Part shown: piece by piece, positions 16,268 through 25,159 of the stretch
How positions within the stretch are numbered: the first letter of the stretch is position 1
How the letters are laid out: each line of letters begins with the position of its first letter
DNA from: Bradyrhizobiaceae bacterium
GTDB lineage: Bacteria > Pseudomonadota > Alphaproteobacteria > Rhizobiales > Xanthobacteraceae
DNA length: 64,000 bases
Assembly: GCA_020544565.1 (NCBI GenBank)
Contig: CP078014.1
Coordinates: 936,574 to 1,000,573, forward strand
Direction of reading: 5' to 3'
The notes under the pieces: model-generated
What the model was told of the DNA's origin: nothing
Database searches by the model: none
The model's input: the letters and a program-made list of their open reading frames with translations, nothing else
Position numbers and translations under genes: made by a program

Positions 16268-17142
16268 TGTTGCTGTCGCGCTTCAAACATCACCGGCCGA
16301 CGGATCTCGCTTCCGTATACGATATCCTCGCGCGCCATGGCGACGACGCGACGGTCTATGCCGGAGGCACCGAACTTCTTCTCGCGCTCAAGGCGCGCGT
16401 TCTGCGCTATGAGCACCTCATTGATCTCAAGCGGGTGCCCGAGCTCAACGTGCTGAAGGTCGAGGGCGACTGGCTCGTCGTCGGCTCGCTGGTGACCCAT
16501 CACCGGCTGGCGAGCGATGCCATCGTCCGTCGGGCGGTGCCGTCCTACGCGGCGCTGAGCAACAACATCGCCAATATCCGCGTTCGCGTCGCCGGCACCC
16601 TGGGCGGCAATCTGTGTTTCGCCGAGCCCCATGCCGATCCACCGGCGCTGCTGTCGGCGATGGGCGCAACGGTCACGCTGCGGAGCGCCGACGGTCTGCG
16701 GTCGGTGCCGGTCAGCGAGTTCATCGAAGGCGAGTTTGCGACCGTCCGCGCCGACGACGAGCTGTTGACGGAGATCCGCATTCCCGTCACGGGCGCGGAC
16801 GAGACGTATTGCTACAAGAGCTTCGGCCATCTGGAGCGGCCGGCCGTAGGCGTCGCCGCCGGCTGCATCGGGCGCAACGGGGCGGTGGCCTATCGCATCT
16901 GGATCGGCGCCATCGGTGATCATCCGTTGCAGGCGGCGTCGGTCGAAGCCGCGCTGGCCGGCGTTCCCGCCGACGCGCTGATGGACGTGCTTCCGCAGGC
17001 CTCGGAAACTGCCGCGGCGGAATTGCCGGCGCATGACGATCTGCACGGAAGCGCCGATTACAAACGCCACCTTGCCGCGGTGCTGATGCGGCGGGCGGTT
17101 CTGGAGGCGGCGGGACAGCCACGGGAGGCGCGCCATGGTTGA
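16267..17142 (+). CDS. Molybdenum hydroxylase FAD-binding subunit
   Basis: A 291-aa medium subunit (CoxM/CutM type). GTG at 16267 overlaps the previous stop by one base and gives the usual beginning (SRFKHHRPTDLASVYDILARH). FAD-binding signatures are YAGGTELLLALK and the TLGGNLCFAEPHADPPALL loop. It passes electrons between the 2Fe-2S subunit and an acceptor. It overlaps the iron-sulphur subunit gene by 8 bp. Confidence 0.9.
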   Translation: MLLSRFKHHRPTDLASVYDILARHGDDATVYAGGTELLLALKARVLRYEHLIDLKRVPELNVLKVEGDWLVVGSLVTHHRLASDAIVRRAVPSYAALSNNIANIRVRVAGTLGGNLCFAEPHADPPALLSAMGATVTLRSADGLRSVPVSEFIEGEFATVRADDELLTEIRIPVTGADETYCYKSFGHLERPAVGVAAGCIGRNGAVAYRIWIGAIGDHPLQAASVEAALAGVPADALMDVLPQASETAAAELPAHDDLHGSADYKRHLAAVLMRRAVLEAAGQPREARHG

Positions 17143-17602
17143 TGTCGAGATGATCGACATAGCGTTGACGGTCAACGGGGTCGAGCGCCGCCTCGCGGTC
17201 GAGCCGTCCGATCTGCTGATCGATGTGCTGCGCAACCGGCTGTCCCTCAAGGGGACGAAACGCTCCTGCGATGTCGAGGTCTGCGGCGCCTGTACCGTGC
17301 TCCTCGACGGCCTGCCGGTCTCGAGTTGCACCACGCTTGCCGTCGATGCCGACGGCCGCTCGGTGATGACGATCGAGGGCGTGGAGAATGCCGGCGCGCT
17401 CAGCCGCGTTCAGCAGGCATTCGTCGATCACGCCGCGATGCAGTGCGGATTTTGCACGCCGGGCATGGTGCTGGCCACGACGGCGCTGCTGGAGGTCAAC
17501 CCGAAGCCCTCCGAAGACGACATCCGTCACTTCCTGCGCGGCAACATCTGCCGTTGCACCGGTTACATCAAGATCCTCGAAGCGGTGAAAAGCCTTGTCT
17601 GA
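17135..17602 (+). CDS. Molybdenum hydroxylase 2Fe-2S subunit
   Basis: A 155-aa small subunit (CoxS type) with two [2Fe-2S] sites: plant-ferredoxin-like Cys45, Cys50, Cys53 and Cys65, and the C-terminal pair set Cys104, Cys107 (CGFC), Cys139, Cys141 (CRC). All eight ligands are present, so it should be functional. It is encoded between the FAD subunit and the first LLM gene, overlapping both. Confidence 0.93.
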   Translation: MVDVEMIDIALTVNGVERRLAVEPSDLLIDVLRNRLSLKGTKRSCDVEVCGACTVLLDGLPVSSCTTLAVDADGRSVMTIEGVENAGALSRVQQAFVDHAAMQCGFCTPGMVLATTALLEVNPKPSEDDIRHFLRGNICRCTGYIKILEAVKSLV

Positions 17603-18548
17603 CATCTCGATATCGAGCGACGGGCGCGATGCGCCACCGGCATTCAACGAGAAGATCACCGCCGCCGAAAACGGGGGAGCTTCGACGTTCTGGATTGCCA
17701 ACCATATGTTCCTGCGCGATCCGGTGGCGCTCGCCACGCTGATGCTGGCGAAAACGCGACGCATCGGCGCCGGCCTCATGGCGGTCAGCCCGCTGACCCT
17801 GCACCCGGTGCAGATCGCGATGGCGGCCGCGACGCTGGCGGAGAACTTTCCCGGCCGCGTCAAATTGTGTCTCGGCGTGGGGGCGCCCGCCGATCTCAAA
17901 TCGATCGGTCTCGATGGCACGAAACCGCTGAAGGTCATGCGCGAAGCGCTCCAGCTCATTCGTGCGCTGCTGTCGGGTGAGACCGTCCGGATCCACGGCG
18001 AGATATTCCGGATCGACAACAGACGGCTGATCACCGAACGGACGCCGATATCGCTGGTGCTGGCGGCGTCCGGGCCGCAGATGCTGGAGCTTGCCGGCGC
18101 GGAGGCGGATGGCGTGCTCATCAGCGCGGGGTCGTCCGTGCCGTTCGTCGAGCGCACTCTGGAGAGCGTCCATCGCGGCGCGAAGGGGCGGAAGGTGCGC
18201 ACCCATGCGCTCGTCTACTCCGCCGTCGACGACACGGAAAAGGCGGCCAACGACCGGCTGCGCCGCACGCTGGCGATTCTGCTGCGCGGCCCGCATCACA
18301 AGGCGAACCTGGATGCCGCCGGCAGCGTGCTCGATCAGGCTGCGCTCAACGAGGCCGTGCTCGCCGAAGACTGGGATCGCGCGCAAGCGATGATCACCGA
18401 CGACATCGTGCGGCGTCACGCGGCGAGCGGATCGAGCGCCCAGGTGAGGGAGCGGCTGACGGCCTACCACGCCGCCGGTCTCGACGAAATCGTCATCGCC
18501 GGGGCGCGGGACGGCGACCAGATCACCAAGATTCTGAATTCAGCTTGA
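17595..18548 (+). CDS. LLM-class oxidoreductase (luciferase-like, probably F420-dependent), first copy
   Basis: A 317-aa TIM-barrel protein of the bacterial luciferase-like family (ITAAENGGASTFWIANHMFLRDP, ARTKTRRIGAGLMAVSPLTLHP-type strand, VKLCLGVGAP). The only start compatible with the fold is TTG at 17595, overlapping the 2Fe-2S gene by 8 bp, which may keep its expression low. The presence of F420 biosynthesis genes downstream makes F420 a likelier cofactor than FMN. The reaction could be hydride transfer to, or from, the imported substrate. Confidence 0.82.
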   Translation: MSDISISSDGRDAPPAFNEKITAAENGGASTFWIANHMFLRDPVALATLMLAKTRRIGAGLMAVSPLTLHPVQIAMAAATLAENFPGRVKLCLGVGAPADLKSIGLDGTKPLKVMREALQLIRALLSGETVRIHGEIFRIDNRRLITERTPISLVLAASGPQMLELAGAEADGVLISAGSSVPFVERTLESVHRGAKGRKVRTHALVYSAVDDTEKAANDRLRRTLAILLRGPHHKANLDAAGSVLDQAALNEAVLAEDWDRAQAMITDDIVRRHAASGSSAQVRERLTAYHAAGLDEIVIAGARDGDQITKILNSA

Positions 18549-18562
18549 GAGGATAAATAAAA

Positions 18563-19570
18563 ATGAAATTCAGTGTTTGTCTGTCGACGGGTTTCGAAGG
18601 TGTGATGTATCCGATCCCGTTCGCGGGGCCGGAAGACTTTATCGCGCAGGCGCAACTCTGCGAGCGTCTGGGTTACGATTCCGTCTGGGGCAATGATCAC
18701 ATCACGACGCAGGATTATGTCCGGGACCTTTTCTCCGGCAAGCCGCCGAATTTCTATGAACCCCTGGTCGTGCTTGCGGCGATCGCCGCGTCGACCAAGA
18801 CGCTCAAATTGGGAACGGCGCTGACCGTGCTCCCGATGCGCGATCCGGTCTATCTCGCCAAGCAAGCGATTACCCTCGACCAGATGTCGAACGGCCGCTT
18901 CATCATGGCGGTCGGCCTCGGCGCCTATCGCGAGGAGTTTCTTGCCTGGGGCGGATCGCGCGCCGCCAAGGCCCGCCGCGGCGACATGATGGACGAGGGA
19001 TTGCAGTCCCTGCAAATGCTCTTCACCGAAGGAAAGTGCAGCTATGAGGGAAACTACTACACGTTCAAGGACGTGGAGATGTTTCCGAAGAGCCGGAAGC
19101 AGCCTTTCCCGCTCTATATCGGCGGCCACAATCTTGAAGCGATCGAGCGCGCCGCGCGTTACGGGCAGGGCTGGCTGCCCGGCTGGCGGCCGCTGGCCGA
19201 AATGGAACAGCGCATCAAGGATCTGAAGGCGCGCGCCGCAGCGCTGGGGCGCAACCCGTCCGAGATCGAGATTGCGCCGCAATTCTCGGTGACGGTCGGC
19301 AAAACGCTGGAGGAGGCCGAAAAGCGCTACATGGAAAGCGGCCTTGTCGCGCATCGCGTGTCGCTGGCCTACACCGGCCGCGATTTGAGTCATCAGGTGA
19401 TCGCAAATCTGGTCGGCTCTCCCGATGTGATCCTCGAGAAAGTCGACAAGCTGCGCAAGATCGGCATCGATCACTGCAGCGCGCTGATGTTCCCGGCCGA
19501 CACCGTGAGCGAGATGAACGAGCAGATCGAATGGTTTGCCTCGGACGTGATGAAGAAGGTGTCCACGTGA
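18563..19570 (+). CDS. LLM-class oxidoreductase, second copy
   Basis: A 335-aa luciferase-like oxidoreductase, in a different subfamily from the previous gene. The N-terminus MKFSVCLSTGFEGVMYP leads into AQLCERLGYDSVWGNDHI, then TLKLGTALTVLPMRDPVYLAKQ and NGRFIMAVGLGAYREEF, all typical. GAGAGGA lies 8-9 bases before the ATG. Its stop overlaps the flavin-reductase-like gene by GTGA. A reduced F420 or FMN monooxygenase or dehydrogenase role is likely; which one cannot be decided from sequence. Confidence 0.87.
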   Translation: MKFSVCLSTGFEGVMYPIPFAGPEDFIAQAQLCERLGYDSVWGNDHITTQDYVRDLFSGKPPNFYEPLVVLAAIAASTKTLKLGTALTVLPMRDPVYLAKQAITLDQMSNGRFIMAVGLGAYREEFLAWGGSRAAKARRGDMMDEGLQSLQMLFTEGKCSYEGNYYTFKDVEMFPKSRKQPFPLYIGGHNLEAIERAARYGQGWLPGWRPLAEMEQRIKDLKARAAALGRNPSEIEIAPQFSVTVGKTLEEAEKRYMESGLVAHRVSLAYTGRDLSHQVIANLVGSPDVILEKVDKLRKIGIDHCSALMFPADTVSEMNEQIEWFASDVMKKVST

Positions 19571-20193
19571 GCGCGGCTGTGGACGGGGCCGCCGAGACCT
19601 TCGATTATTTCGATCTCACCACGCTGACGCGGGCAGAGCGTTACAAGATTCTGACGGGCGCGGTCATTCCGCGTCCGATCGCCTTCGTGACGTCGCTGGG
19701 TCCGAACGGGCTGGTGAACGCGGCGCCGTTCAGCCAGTTCGTCATTCTGGCCGTCGATCCCGGGCTGCTCGGCTTCTCGGTCGGGCCGAGGCCGACCGGG
19801 TCTCACCCGAAAGACACGCTGGTCAACGTCAAAGCCTCGCGGGAGTTCGTCATCAACATGGTTCCGGAGGGATGGGAGAGCGTCGTTCAGCAGGCGAGCG
19901 ACGATCACCCTGCGGACGTCAGCGAGGTCGATCTGTTGGGATTCAAGACCATCGCCTCGACGCGCATCGAAACGCCGCGGCTGGCGGGGTCCAAGATCCA
20001 GTTCGAATGCGTGCTGGAACAGATCGTCAATTTCGGCGATGCGCCCAATCACTTCGTGGTGGGGAAGGTGGTCGCGATGCACATCCAGTCCGGGCTCACC
20101 TCGGACTGCAAGATAGATCCCAAGGCGTATTCTCCCATCGCCAGAATTGGCGGTCGCAACTATGTGCGTCTTGGCGATGTCGTGAAGGCATAG
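19567..20193 (+). CDS. Flavin reductase-like FMN-binding protein
   Basis: A 208-aa split-barrel flavoprotein (VIPRPIAFVTSLGPNGLVNAAPFSQFVILAVDPGLLGFSVG) of the flavin reductase-like family. GTG 19567 overlaps the LLM gene stop. Such proteins supply reduced flavin to two-component monooxygenases or are reductases themselves. With an LLM enzyme directly upstream, a two-component oxygenase pair is one possibility; an F420-using flavin enzyme is another. Confidence 0.85.
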   Translation: MSAAVDGAAETFDYFDLTTLTRAERYKILTGAVIPRPIAFVTSLGPNGLVNAAPFSQFVILAVDPGLLGFSVGPRPTGSHPKDTLVNVKASREFVINMVPEGWESVVQQASDDHPADVSEVDLLGFKTIASTRIETPRLAGSKIQFECVLEQIVNFGDAPNHFVVGKVVAMHIQSGLTSDCKIDPKAYSPIARIGGRNYVRLGDVVKA

Positions 20194-20202
20194 GCGCGTT
20201 CG

Positions 20203-22599
20203 ATGGACCTGTTCTGCGTTGCCGAATCCGAGGAGTTGCTGCGTGCGTTCGAGGCGAGGCCGCTTGACAGTCTTGCCGGTGACGCCGCTACGCTTTGCCG
20301 TGCCGGGTTCGGAGGGGGCATCACCTATTCGCGCAAGGTGTTCATCCCGCTGACGCATCTATGCCGTGACACCTGCGCCTACTGCACTTTCACCAAGACC
20401 CCGAAGCAGGTGCGGTCTCCGTACCTTCTGCCGGACGACGTTCTGGCCATCGCCCGCGCCGGCGAGAAGGCGGGCTGTCGCGAAGCGCTGTTCACGCTGG
20501 GCGACAAGCCGGAGTTGCGCTACAGCGCGGCCCGGCAATTTCTGGACGAGCGCGGCTTCGCGACCACGGTCGATTATCTCGAACACGTCTGCGCACTGGT
20601 GCTTCGAGAAACGACCCTGCTGCCCCATGTCAACGCCGGCGTCATGAGCGAGAGTGAGATCGCGCGGCTGCGGCAGGTCAGCGTCTCGCAGGGCATCATG
20701 CTGGAAACGGTGTCGGACCGGCTGTGCGCCCGGGGCGGGGCGCACTTCGGCTCTCCCGACAAACTCCCGCGCGTGCGCCTTGACATGATCGAGGCGGCGG
20801 GGCGGCAGCGGATTCCGTTCACCAGCGGGATATTGATCGGGATCGGCGAAACCAGACTGGAGCGGATTCAGTCGTTGCTCGCCTTGAGAACGCTGCACCG
20901 GCGTTACGGTCATATCCAGGAAATCATCGTCCAGAACTTCAGGGCGAAATCCGACACACGCTTCGCCACGCATTCCGAGCCCAACGTCGATGACCTGCTG
21001 TGGACCGCATCCGTCGCGCGGCTGATCTTCGGCAGCGAAATGAACATTCAGGTGCCGCCGAACCTGAGTTATGACGATTTCCCGCGGCTGCTCGAAGCGG
21101 GCATCAACGACTGGGGCGGCGTTTCGCCGGTCACCGCCGACCATGTGAATCCCGAGGCGCCGTGGCCGGATCTTGCCAAGCTCGAATCCGCCACGGCCGC
21201 GGCCGGCCTTGCGCTGGCGCAGAGGCTCGCGGTCTACCCGCATTACGTCCGCGACTCCTCGCAATGGATCGATCAGAAGTTGGTGCCGGCGGTGCTGAAG
21301 GCGGCGGACAGCGAAGGTCTCGCGCGCGATGACGACTGGTCTCCGGGCTCGCTGGCCGCCATCCCGCCGGTCGCGCCCGCGGCGCGATCGGATCGCAGGG
21401 TCGACGCGCTGCTTGCGCAAGCGATGGCGGGGCATCGCCTCTCCGAGAGCGAGATCGGAATTCTTTTCGCGGCGCGCGCGGGCGATGTCGATGCCATCTG
21501 CGCCGCCGCCGACGAGCTGAGGGCGCAAGCCAGCGGCGATACCGTGCGTTACGTGGTCAACCGCAACATCAATTACACCAACGTCTGCACCTATCAGTGC
21601 CGCTTCTGCGCCTTTTCCAAGGGCCGGACCCACGACGAACTGCGGGGCAAGCCCTACGACCTGTCGCTGGAGGAGGTGGCGCGGCGGGCGCGGGAGGCGT
21701 GGGAGCGCGGCGCAACGGAAGTTTGCATGCAGGGCGGAATCAATCCGTACTACACCGGGCAGACTTATCTCGACCTCCTGCGCGCCGTGAAGGAAGAAGT
21801 CCCGGGGATTCACGTTCACGCCTTTTCGCCGCTCGAGATCGCCCAGGGCGCGGCGACGCTGGGCATCTCCGTGCCGCGCTTTCTCGGAATGCTGCGCGAT
21901 GCGGGATTGGGGTCGCTGCCGGGCACCGCCGCCGAGATTCTCGACGATCGGGTGCGCGATGTCATTTGTCCGGACAAGCTCGACACGGCGGAATGGCTCG
22001 CTGTGATCGCGGCGGCCCATGAGGCCGGTCTGCCGACCACCGCGACCATCATGTTCGGCCATGTCGAAACACCTGCGAGCTGGGCGCAACATCTGCTGCA
22101 TCTGCGCGACCTGCAGGAGCGCACCGGCGGCTTCACCGAGTTCGTGCCGCTGCCGTTCGTCCATATGGAAGCGCCGATGTCCCTGCGTGGGCAGGCGCGG
22201 ATGGGGCCGACGTGGCGTGAGGTGAGGCTGATGCATGCGGTGGCGCGGCTGGTGCTACATCCGCTGATCACCAACATCCAGGCGTCGTGGGTGAAGCTCG
22301 GCGAAGACGGCGTCTCGCAGCTGCTTCACGGCGGCGTCAATGATCTCGGCGGCACGCTGATGAACGAGAGCATTTCGCGGGCTGCCGGGACGCTTCACGG
22401 GCAGGAGCTGGCTCCGCGGCAGATGGAGGCGATCATCGGGCGCGCGATGCGCCGTCCGCAGCAACGCACGACGCTCTACCGGCCCGCGCCGGCCGAGCGC
22501 CGGACTGCAAGCCTCAATGCGCCGGCCCTGTCCGATCTCGTGCTGACGCCGTTCAGCGGCCGACGCAAATCGAACGACAGCATTCAACTTCAACACTGA
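20203..22599 (+). CDS. fbiC: F420 biosynthesis bifunctional FO synthase FbiC (CofG-CofH fusion)
   Basis: A 798-aa fusion of two radical SAM enzymes that together make the F420 chromophore FO from tyrosine and a flavin precursor. The N-terminal CofG half has Cys54-x3-Cys58-x2-Cys61 (CRDTCAYC) and the C-terminal CofH half Cys462-x3-Cys466-x2-Cys469 (CTYQCRFC); both 4Fe-4S sites are intact. CofG/CofH are separate in archaea and fused in many bacteria. It is followed by npdG and cofC. CofD and CofE/FbiB genes are not in this window. Confidence 0.95.
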   Translation: MDLFCVAESEELLRAFEARPLDSLAGDAATLCRAGFGGGITYSRKVFIPLTHLCRDTCAYCTFTKTPKQVRSPYLLPDDVLAIARAGEKAGCREALFTLGDKPELRYSAARQFLDERGFATTVDYLEHVCALVLRETTLLPHVNAGVMSESEIARLRQVSVSQGIMLETVSDRLCARGGAHFGSPDKLPRVRLDMIEAAGRQRIPFTSGILIGIGETRLERIQSLLALRTLHRRYGHIQEIIVQNFRAKSDTRFATHSEPNVDDLLWTASVARLIFGSEMNIQVPPNLSYDDFPRLLEAGINDWGGVSPVTADHVNPEAPWPDLAKLESATAAAGLALAQRLAVYPHYVRDSSQWIDQKLVPAVLKAADSEGLARDDDWSPGSLAAIPPVAPAARSDRRVDALLAQAMAGHRLSESEIGILFAARAGDVDAICAAADELRAQASGDTVRYVVNRNINYTNVCTYQCRFCAFSKGRTHDELRGKPYDLSLEEVARRAREAWERGATEVCMQGGINPYYTGQTYLDLLRAVKEEVPGIHVHAFSPLEIAQGAATLGISVPRFLGMLRDAGLGSLPGTAAEILDDRVRDVICPDKLDTAEWLAVIAAAHEAGLPTTATIMFGHVETPASWAQHLLHLRDLQERTGGFTEFVPLPFVHMEAPMSLRGQARMGPTWREVRLMHAVARLVLHPLITNIQASWVKLGEDGVSQLLHGGVNDLGGTLMNESISRAAGTLHGQELAPRQMEAIIGRAMRRPQQRTTLYRPAPAERRTASLNAPALSDLVLTPFSGRRKSNDSIQLQH

Positions 22600-22614
22600 G
22601 AGCCCGAGGGTGGC

Positions 22615-23286
22615 ATGAATTCGAAGACGTACTCCATATGTGTCGTGGGCGGGACGGGCGCGGAGGGGGGCGGGCTCGCCCTTCGCTGGGCCAGATACGG
22701 TCATCGGGTGATGATCGGATCGCGCGACGTCGCAAAAGCGCAGGCGGCTGCGGCCGAACTCAACGCCCGGCTCGGCGCGGACCTCGTCTCCGGCACGGAG
22801 AGCGCGCAGGGCGCGGCGGCCGCCGATATCGTCGTGCTCACCGTGCCGTTCGCGGCCCAGCAGCCGACCGTCGCAGGATTGAAAGCGGCGCTGCAGGGCA
22901 AGATTCTGATCGATGTGACGGTCCCGCTCGTTCCTCCCAAGGTCGGGACGGTGCAATTGCCTGAGTCCGATTCATGCGTCGTCGCGGTGCAGCGTATGCT
23001 CGGCGATCAGGTGTGGGTCGTGTCCGCGTTCCAGAACGTCTCGGCTCACAAGCTGAAGAATCTGGATTACGAAATCGACTGCGATGTGCTCGTCGCCTCG
23101 GACGACAAGGATGCACGCGCGATCGGGATCGAGCTGGCCCGCCATGCCGGCCTGCGCGGGATCGATGTCGGCGTCCTCGCCAACTCCGTCGTTGCCGAAA
23201 GCCTCACATCTGTCCTGATATCGATCAACAGGCTCTACAAGATTCCCGATTCCGGCATTCGCATCACGGGGCTTCCGACGGAGTAA
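22615..23286 (+). CDS. npdG: NADPH:F420 oxidoreductase (NpdG-like)
   Basis: A 223-aa Rossmann protein with the NADP-binding start CVVGGTGAEGGGLALRWARYGHRVMIGSRD, where the serine-arginine after the second strand fits NADPH preference. The NpdG/F420-dependent NADP reductase signature continues (VVLTVPFAAQQ, LIDVTVPLVPP, VSAFQNVSAHKL). It would regenerate F420H2 for the LLM enzymes, or drain it to NADPH. Position between fbiC and cofC supports an F420 role. Confidence 0.9.
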   Translation: MNSKTYSICVVGGTGAEGGGLALRWARYGHRVMIGSRDVAKAQAAAAELNARLGADLVSGTESAQGAAAADIVVLTVPFAAQQPTVAGLKAALQGKILIDVTVPLVPPKVGTVQLPESDSCVVAVQRMLGDQVWVVSAFQNVSAHKLKNLDYEIDCDVLVASDDKDARAIGIELARHAGLRGIDVGVLANSVVAESLTSVLISINRLYKIPDSGIRITGLPTE

Positions 23287-23356
23287 TCCGGTTGTTGGCG
23301 TACCTCGATGTGAGGATCGTTGTTCTGGCCGGTCGTTCGTGGAAAGATCGCGGTCG

Positions 23357-23974
23357 ATGACGACCATCCTCGTGCCATGCAAGGACCTGAGCCGCGGCAA
23401 GTCGCGGTTGTCACCCGGGCTTGACGCCGCCGCCAGACGGTCGCTGTGCGAAATGTTTCTCCGTCGCACGCTGGCATTGGCCGCGGCCATGGTTGGCGCG
23501 CCCGGAGTGAGGCTGCTCACCTCCGATGCGGATGCGCGCGAGGTCGCCCGCGGCTTCGGCATTCCGACCATCGCCGACGAGGGCGGCGGCCTGAACGCGG
23601 CGTTGCGGGGGGCGCGAACGGGGTTGATCGCAGACGCGGCCGTCGCGAGCGTCGTCATCCTGCCGATCGATTTGCCGTGCGCCCGTGAGCCGTCCCTGAG
23701 GAGCGTGATGGATGCGGCCGGCGATGTGGTCATCGTTCCGGACCGCGACCGTCACGGCACCAACGTGCTGCGCCTCAGCCGCGCCGCGCTCGGTGATTTC
23801 TCCTTCTGCTACGGGGCAAACAGCTTCACGGCGCATCGTGCCGCCGCGGAGCGCCTCGGCTTCAGCCCGGCCGTGATCTGGGACGATGATCTGGCGTTCG
23901 ATGTCGACGAGCCGGACGACTACCGCCTGTGGCAGGAGCGCGCCACGCGCCTCAAGGGGGCCGCGTCGGCATGA
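23357..23974 (+). CDS. cofC: 2-phospho-L-lactate (or phosphoenolpyruvate) guanylyltransferase CofC/FbiD
   Basis: A 205-aa nucleotidyltransferase that activates 2-phospholactate or PEP as the F420 side-chain donor. Typical features are ILVPCKDLSRGKSRLSP at the start, GGGLNAALRGAR, ILPIDLPC and a C-terminal FDVDEPDDY. ATG 23357 was chosen over the upstream in-frame start because it begins the conserved TTILVPCK strand. A 70-bp gap separates it from npdG, the longest in the operon. It is the last gene before the IclR operator. Confidence 0.9.
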   Translation: MTTILVPCKDLSRGKSRLSPGLDAAARRSLCEMFLRRTLALAAAMVGAPGVRLLTSDADAREVARGFGIPTIADEGGGLNAALRGARTGLIADAAVASVVILPIDLPCAREPSLRSVMDAAGDVVIVPDRDRHGTNVLRLSRAALGDFSFCYGANSFTAHRAAAERLGFSPAVIWDDDLAFDVDEPDDYRLWQERATRLKGAASA

Positions 23975-24021
23975 GCGCCGGCGCAGCGCCTGTCGGGTCA
24001 ATCAGGCCCGAGTTGATAATC

Positions 24022-24046
24022 GGAACAGGTTGTTATATATAGGAAC
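24022..24046 (+). promoter_or_regulatory. Operator B (predicted IclR site) upstream of iclR
   Basis: GGAAC at 24022-24026 and GGAAC at 24042-24046, 20 bp apart, with AT-rich sequence ATATATA before the second copy. The middle inverted half-site is degenerate here. GATAATC precedes the first copy, as ATAATC does at operator A. It lies 185 bp before the regulator's start, suggesting autoregulation from a long leader. Confidence 0.5.
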
Positions 24047-24230
24047 ATGGCCGGTTGCGGCTGGATCCGCTGTGCGGCTTCAGGCGATGTGCGCCGGGGG
24101 CGCCTTTCGCGGCGGAGGGCTCCGCGGCGATGCCGGCAGGGACGCCGGCATAGATGATGGCTGGCGGCCCGGGCAGGGGCTGTACAATTCGATCGCGACT
24201 CGCACAAGTGTGGCCGGGGGCATCAGGCAG

Positions 24231-25004
24231 ATGGACGAAGTCAGAACCGGAGCGGGGAGCCAGACCGTTTCCCGTGCATTGTGCGTGCTCGAGCTGCTCG
24301 GGCAGAAGGGCGAGATGGGCGTCAGGGACATCGCGCGCAATCTCGGTGTCGCTCCCAGTATCGCCCAGCGGCTGGTGAATGCGCTCGCGGGAGCGGGGTT
24401 CGTGGAGAAGACCGCGGAATCCTCCAAGTGGAAGATCGGCTACAAGGCGTTTCAGGTCGGCTCCGCGTTCTTGTCGAATATCGACCTGAACGCCGCGACC
24501 TCGGAGGAGCTCTATTTCCTGGCGAATGAGAAGCAGGTCAACAGCTTCGTCGGCGTGCTGCGCGATCGCTCCGTGGTTTATCTCGCGACCGTTCAGAGCG
24601 GCGGCGTGATCGCGATCACCAACGCGCCCGGTTCACGGACCTATCTGCACTCCACCGCGCTGGGAAAGGCGCTTCTTGCGGCAAGGACGGACGACGAGAT
24701 CGCGCGTCTGCTCGGGCCTCCGCCCTACAAGCAACTGACCAAGAAGACCAAGCGATCTCTCGCCGCGATCCTCAAGGACGTCAAGGAGTGCCGGCGGCTC
24801 GGATACTCGATTTCCGATGAAGAGAATATCGAGAACGTCTTCGCTGTCGGCGCGCCGATCCGGAACGCCAGCGGGCAGACGATCGCCGCGCTGAGCGGCG
24901 CCGTTCCCCGGCAGAAACTGAGCGCGAAGACCATCAACGAGCTGTGTCTGATGGTGAGGGACGCGGCGGCCCGGGCATCGCGGCGCCTCGGCGCTCCCGG
25001 CTAG
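24231..25004 (+). CDS. IclR-family transcriptional regulator
   Basis: A 257-aa regulator with an N-terminal winged helix (SQTVSRALCVLELLGQKGEMGVRDIARNLGVAPSIAQRLVNAL) and a C-terminal effector domain (FVGVLRDRSVVYLATVQSGG, STALGKALLA, GYSISDEENIENVFAVGAPI). ATG 24231 follows a GGGGG stretch. It lies between the F420 operon and the divergent aspartase gene. Four similar three-half-site operators in this region, including one upstream of itself, make it the probable local controller; the effector is probably the pathway substrate. Confidence 0.92.
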   Translation: MDEVRTGAGSQTVSRALCVLELLGQKGEMGVRDIARNLGVAPSIAQRLVNALAGAGFVEKTAESSKWKIGYKAFQVGSAFLSNIDLNAATSEELYFLANEKQVNSFVGVLRDRSVVYLATVQSGGVIAITNAPGSRTYLHSTALGKALLAARTDDEIARLLGPPPYKQLTKKTKRSLAAILKDVKECRRLGYSISDEENIENVFAVGAPIRNASGQTIAALSGAVPRQKLSAKTINELCLMVRDAAARASRRLGAPG

Positions 25005-25025
25005 TGAAGGCGACACGAGAGCCTG

Positions 25026-25100
25026 TCCCACTTTGATGGACTCAAGGCGGAGGCCCTCGGGTTTCTGTTTGGTCGCATGTTCTTCACGCGAGCCGGCCGA
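25026..25100. repeat. Possible remnant of a dispersed intergenic repeat
   Basis: The stretch between the convergent iclR and aspA genes has the layout (TTTGATGGACTCAAG ... TTCTTCACGCGAGCCGG) of a repeat I associate with Bradyrhizobium-type genomes. Only one copy is in this window, so the call rests on recollection. Confidence 0.3.
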
Positions 25101-25159
25101 CGCCGACCGAAGGCGGCTATGGCCGGCGAAGGCCGGTGTCCCCTTCGCGCGACAATGCC

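Noticed and set aside
13542..17602. Aerobic CO dehydrogenase (coxLMS) with CoxG
   Set aside because: Subunit types match, but the large subunit has AFRSIGG instead of the AYRCSFR loop of true CO dehydrogenase.
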